The translations under genes were made by a program, and so were the position numbers. From CAZDSS01 sp964508185 (GTDB taxonomy: Bacteria > Pseudomonadota > Alphaproteobacteria > Sphingomonadales > Govanellaceae): a stretch of DNA of 10,980 bases. Under the pieces are notes generated by a model. The model made no database searches and had not been told where the DNA came from. It was given only the letters and a program-made list of their open reading frames with translations. The stretch spans positions 1 through 10,980 of the forward strand of contig CAZDSS010000087.1 in assembly GCA_964508185.1 (NCBI GenBank), read 5' to 3'. Numbering within the stretch: position 1 is the stretch's first letter; each line of letters opens with the position of its first letter. Shown piece by piece: positions 8,149-10,980 of the stretch.

Positions 8149-10200
8149 ATGGCTGAGAACGAGATCGTCGCCCCGGCCGAGGCCGCTGATGCGAACGAGG
8201 CGATCCTTTCCGATCGCTTCGTCATCTATCTGGGGCAGCCGCTGGAGCGTTTCCATACCGCAGGGGCCACGGCCTATGCCGCCCGGGATCTTCTCGAGGG
8301 CGGCAAGGTCTATGCGCTCGTGCAGCGTCTCGCCGTGCCCCGGCGGGAATCCGTCGCCGCGCGCCTTCTCGGCCGCAGCATTCCGGGCGTCGCCTGCATC
8401 CGCGCGGAAGGAATTCTCCCGGTGCCCGACGGCGACGGCCTGTCCCAGCGCATGGTGACCATCGTGGATGCTCCGGCGGGCGGGCCCGTCGTCGAGGATC
8501 CCCGGCGCTTCCCCGCCTTCTCCGAACGCATGATCCGCGAGCTTTTCGCGCCCCAGCTGGCGGAAGCGCTCGCGGCCCTCGACGGCCTCGGAATCACCCA
8601 CCGGGCGATCCGCCTTGGCAATCTCTACTGGCGCGACCGCGCGCGGACCCAGGTCATGCTCGGCGAATGCTTCTCGGCGCCGCCCGGCTACCATCAGCCG
8701 CCGGCCTATGAACCCATCGAGCGCGCCTTCGCCGATCCCTGCGGCCGCGGGGTGGGGGATACGGCCTGCGACATGTTCGCCCTTGGCGTCCTTCTCATGT
8801 CCCTGTTCCTCGGCCGCGAGGCGGGGGGCGAGGGGCAGTCGATGACCGCCGAACTGGAGGCGCGCATCCGTTCCGGCTCCTACTGGGCGCTCGGCGGCTC
8901 CAACGAGCTTGCGGGATCGGTGAGCGAGCTTCTTCGCGGCCTGCTTGAGGACAATCCCAGCAAGCGCTGGGTGTCCGAGGACGTGAAGCGCTGGTGCGAC
9001 GGCCTCATCGGCCGCAAGACGGTGGGCGACCCCGGCTGGGTGCTGACGCGGCCTGCCATCTTCCGCGACCGTTCCTACAAGGACCGGCGTCATCTTGCCG
9101 TCGCCATGCTGGAATCCCCCCGCGCCGCCATCAATTTCGCCCGCAGCGACCGCTTCCGCCACTGGATCGAGGGCGCGCTCGCCGAGGGGCCGACCAGCGA
9201 ATGGCTGAACCGCGCACTGGACGACAATCTGTTCGGCGTCGACGAAGATCTCACCCTGCTGCAGGAGCATATGGCCGTCGCCCGGCTCATGGCCGTGTTC
9301 TTCCCCGAAGGCCCAATCTGCTTCGGCCCCCTGCGCATCTGCGGCGACGGCTTCGCCGGGGCCTTCACCATGCTCCATGCGGACAATGATCAGGAGCGGC
9401 TCGGGCTCCTGCGCGAACTTTTCGCCAAGAGCCGCCTGTCCATGCTGCTCGACCTCCTGAGCGGCCGGTCGCCGGCCTTGCGTACGTCCCTTGCCAAGCT
9501 CCTTGCGGCCATACCCTGGATGAATTCCTCGGCCCTGGGCCACGGGCTCGAGCGCTGCCTCTATGAATTCAACAAGGGCATGCCGTGCCTGAGCTCCCGG
9601 CTCCGCGGCATGTATGTGGACAGTCCCGAGGGCCTCGTTCCCGCCCTCGAATCTGCGGCGGAGCGTGGCGAAGCGGGGGCGGGGATGGTGGATCCCCATA
9701 TCGCCGCCTTCATCCTTCATCATTCGCCGTCGTTCGAAGGCCCGCTCGCCCGGCTCACCGGCGCGTCGCTCAAGCCCGAGCTCTATCTTCTGGAGACCCT
9801 CCGCCTCCTCGGCATGATGCAGAAGAAATTCTTCCGCAAGCCGCTCAACAATCTTGCCGCCGCCCTGCTTCCAGCGCTCCGCAAGCATATCGACGGCTTG
9901 AAGAGCGCGAGCCGCAGGAAGGCGGTCCATGCGACCCTCGACCAGCTGGCGGCGACCGGCGATCTCACACGCCTTGCGACCGACCTCAATCTCACCGCCG
10001 TGCGCCAGCGCGACAGCAAGGAATTCGAAGCCGTGCAGCGGCAATATGCGGGAATTCTCGCCGAGCTGCGGCAGCTCGGCAGGCCCATCTCAACGCAGGA
10101 TCCGCGCCTGCGCGCCGACGGTCATCGCCTGATGGCCTTCCTCGCCTATGCGGTGCTTGCGGGGGTGAGCGTCCTGTCCTTCGTTCATGCTTTCGGCTGA
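8149..10200 (+). CDS. Membrane-anchored pseudokinase, unknown function
   Basis: A 683-residue protein. Residues of about 20-290 have the order of a Ser/Thr kinase domain, but the catalytic residues are gone. The VAIK lysine position reads A56-L57-V58. The HRD loop is H151-R152-A153-IRLG-N158, with the catalytic Asp replaced and the Asn kept. The DFG position reads G172-E173-C174. Structural marks persist: YEPIERA (APE region), D208-MFALGV (subdomain IX) and NPSKR273 (subdomain XI). A large helical region of about 300-650 matches nothing I recognise. Residues of about 661-680 form one hydrophobic helix at the very C-terminus, so the protein is probably tail-anchored with its bulk in the cytoplasm. 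The ATG at 8149 is preferred over a GTG at 8116, which lies in the predicted -10; the ribosome site is weak. The two-helix membrane protein begins 7 bases after the stop. A CtrA box upstream suggests cell-cycle control. Confidence 0.75.
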   Translation: MAENEIVAPAEAADANEAILSDRFVIYLGQPLERFHTAGATAYAARDLLEGGKVYALVQRLAVPRRESVAARLLGRSIPGVACIRAEGILPVPDGDGLSQRMVTIVDAPAGGPVVEDPRRFPAFSERMIRELFAPQLAEALAALDGLGITHRAIRLGNLYWRDRARTQVMLGECFSAPPGYHQPPAYEPIERAFADPCGRGVGDTACDMFALGVLLMSLFLGREAGGEGQSMTAELEARIRSGSYWALGGSNELAGSVSELLRGLLEDNPSKRWVSEDVKRWCDGLIGRKTVGDPGWVLTRPAIFRDRSYKDRRHLAVAMLESPRAAINFARSDRFRHWIEGALAEGPTSEWLNRALDDNLFGVDEDLTLLQEHMAVARLMAVFFPEGPICFGPLRICGDGFAGAFTMLHADNDQERLGLLRELFAKSRLSMLLDLLSGRSPALRTSLAKLLAAIPWMNSSALGHGLERCLYEFNKGMPCLSSRLRGMYVDSPEGLVPALESAAERGEAGAGMVDPHIAAFILHHSPSFEGPLARLTGASLKPELYLLETLRLLGMMQKKFFRKPLNNLAAALLPALRKHIDGLKSASRRKAVHATLDQLAATGDLTRLATDLNLTAVRQRDSKEFEAVQRQYAGILAELRQLGRPISTQDPRLRADGHRLMAFLAYAVLAGVSVLSFVHAFG

Positions 10201-10207
10201 GGGACCC

Positions 10208-10807
10208 ATGGCGCGACCCCGCAGAGCAGCAAGCCGAAACGTGAGCCGGGCGACGAACGATGTCCGCGGCCCGCGGCAGGACGCGGCCCGCCAGGCCCGC
10301 ATCGCGGAGCAGCAGGCGGCCGAGGCGCGGGCGCGCGCGATCTATTACGGCTTCGGCATCGCCTTCCTCATCGCACTCACCGCCTTCCCGACCTTCATCA
10401 TCCTGGCGGTGGGCATGGCTCCCACATGGGTCGCCATGCTGTCCAACGGGCGGCGAAGCATGGATCGCATCCATTGCATCGGCGCCTCCAACCTCGCGGG
10501 CGTGATGCCGCATCTGATGACGCTCTGGGCGGGGCTCCACAGCGTCGATCACGCCCTCCATATCCTGCGCGACGTCTATGTCTGGGCGACCATGTATCTG
10601 GGGGCTGCGGCGGGGGTGGGCGCGCTCTGGCTCGGCCCCTATCTTGCGGCCTCGGCCCAGGGCATCCGCATCGCCCGGCGGCGGCGCATGCTGGAACAGT
10701 ACCGCCGCCAGCTGGTGGAGGAATGGGGCGCCGACATCATTCCCGTATCCCAGGCGCCGAGCGCAGCCGCCGAGCGCCGGGAGCCGCAAAAGAAAAACAC
10801 GGCCTGA
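10208..10807 (+). CDS. Two-helix inner-membrane protein paired with the pseudokinase
   Basis: A 199-residue protein with no function I can name. The N-terminus is basic with a short charged helix (about 25-43). A membrane helix spans about 45-70 and a second about 122-149. The C-terminus carries a basic cluster R157-R160, then a charged helix and a disordered tail. Positive charges at both ends predict cytoplasmic termini and a periplasmic loop (about 79-121). That loop contains five histidines (89, 102, 111, 115, 118), C90, and the pattern GxxNxxGxxPxLxxLWxGxH. The start at 10208 has GAGGGA (10199-10204) overlapping the upstream stop; an in-frame ATG at 10187 would overlap the pseudokinase and lacks a ribosome site. 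Seven bases separate the genes, so this is an operon. It may be a membrane partner of the pseudokinase. Confidence 0.75.
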   Translation: MARPRRAASRNVSRATNDVRGPRQDAARQARIAEQQAAEARARAIYYGFGIAFLIALTAFPTFIILAVGMAPTWVAMLSNGRRSMDRIHCIGASNLAGVMPHLMTLWAGLHSVDHALHILRDVYVWATMYLGAAAGVGALWLGPYLAASAQGIRIARRRRMLEQYRRQLVEEWGADIIPVSQAPSAAAERREPQKKNTA

Positions 10808-10828
10808 GACCGCGTCTCAAGCCGTGTT
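10788..10828 (-). terminator. Intrinsic terminator of rpoH, overlapping the end of the facing gene
   Basis: The stem 10796-10810 pairs with 10814-10828 (one C-A mismatch at 10804/10820, CGC loop). Read on the minus strand, it is followed by a T-rich run (TTTTT-C-TTTT, 10797-10788), as needed to end rpoH. The plus strand has no T tract after the hairpin, so it would at best be a pause or 3' end stabiliser for the 199-residue gene, whose stop codon (10805-10807) lies inside the stem. Confidence 0.75.
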
Positions 10829-10847
10829 CCGGCAGTGTGCGTCGGCG

Positions 10848-10980
10848 TTACGCCTGGCTTTCGGCCCGGGCGTCCGCAAGCGCCCGGCCCTGCTGTTCGA
10901 TGGCCAGCCGCTTCATGGATTTCTGCAGCTTCTCGAAGGCGCGGACCTCGATCTGGCGGATACGCTCGCGGCTGACGCCG
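10848..10980 (-). CDS. rpoH: RNA polymerase heat-shock sigma factor RpoH, C-terminal part
   Basis: Only the last 43 codons are in the window; the gene continues past the right edge. The visible protein starts GVSRERIRQIEVRAFEKLQK, which is the second half of the sigma region 4.2 helix-turn-helix that reads the -35 element. The IEVRAFEK wording is that of alphaproteobacterial RpoH (sigma-32), not RpoD, which has RIRQIEAKALRKLR. A tail of about 23 residues, rich in Ala, Arg and Gln, follows. The stop is TAA (10850-10848), with the terminator 20 bases downstream. Confidence 0.9.
   Translation of the reverse strand, partial: GVSRERIRQIEVRAFEKLQKSMKRLAIEQQGRALADARAESQA

Noticed and set aside
8149..9010. 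Active serine/threonine protein kinase
   Set aside because: The phosphate-anchoring lysine, catalytic Asp and metal-binding DFG Asp are all substituted, so activity is not supported by sequence.

Overview
The window is a GC-rich stretch of an alphaproteobacterial chromosome. Four things point there: the RpoH-type sigma factor C-terminus, the cysI-DUF934 pair, a perfect CtrA-type box (TTAA-N7-TTAAC), and PhoB-type boxes. Genus cannot be fixed from sequence alone. Codon use is uniform across the genes, and I see no insertion sequence, phage gene, tRNA, rRNA or CRISPR array.

Layout. Positions 1-180 hold what looks like a small structured RNA on the plus strand: an almost fully paired rod ending in a strong intrinsic terminator. 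Next, on the minus strand, is a secreted 'choice-of-anchor I' beta-propeller protein (230-1777), with a PhoB box in its promoter. Divergent from it is a sulfur-assimilation operon: siroheme sulfite/nitrite reductase cysI (2014-3669), overlapping a DUF934 gene (3656-4135) and closed by a hairpin terminator. Then come rmuC (4287-5870), a phosphate-selective porin of the OprP/OprO type (6049-7365) and a GNAT acetyltransferase (7523-8065). The porin is preceded by four PhoB half-sites in 11-bp register and followed by a terminator. The right end carries a probable two-gene operon (8149-10807): a kinase-fold protein that has lost its catalytic residues and ends in a membrane anchor, then a small two-helix membrane protein. 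It converges on rpoH, of which only the C-terminus is in the window (10848-10980, minus).

How the genes may work together. Two genes that are not neighbours, the choice-of-anchor I protein and the porin, both carry Pho boxes. Together they look like a phosphate-starvation response at the cell envelope. The pseudokinase operon sits behind a CtrA box overlapping the expected -35 region, which suggests cell-cycle control of a membrane-bound pseudokinase module of unknown function. That module and the structured RNA at the left edge are the least explained parts of the window.
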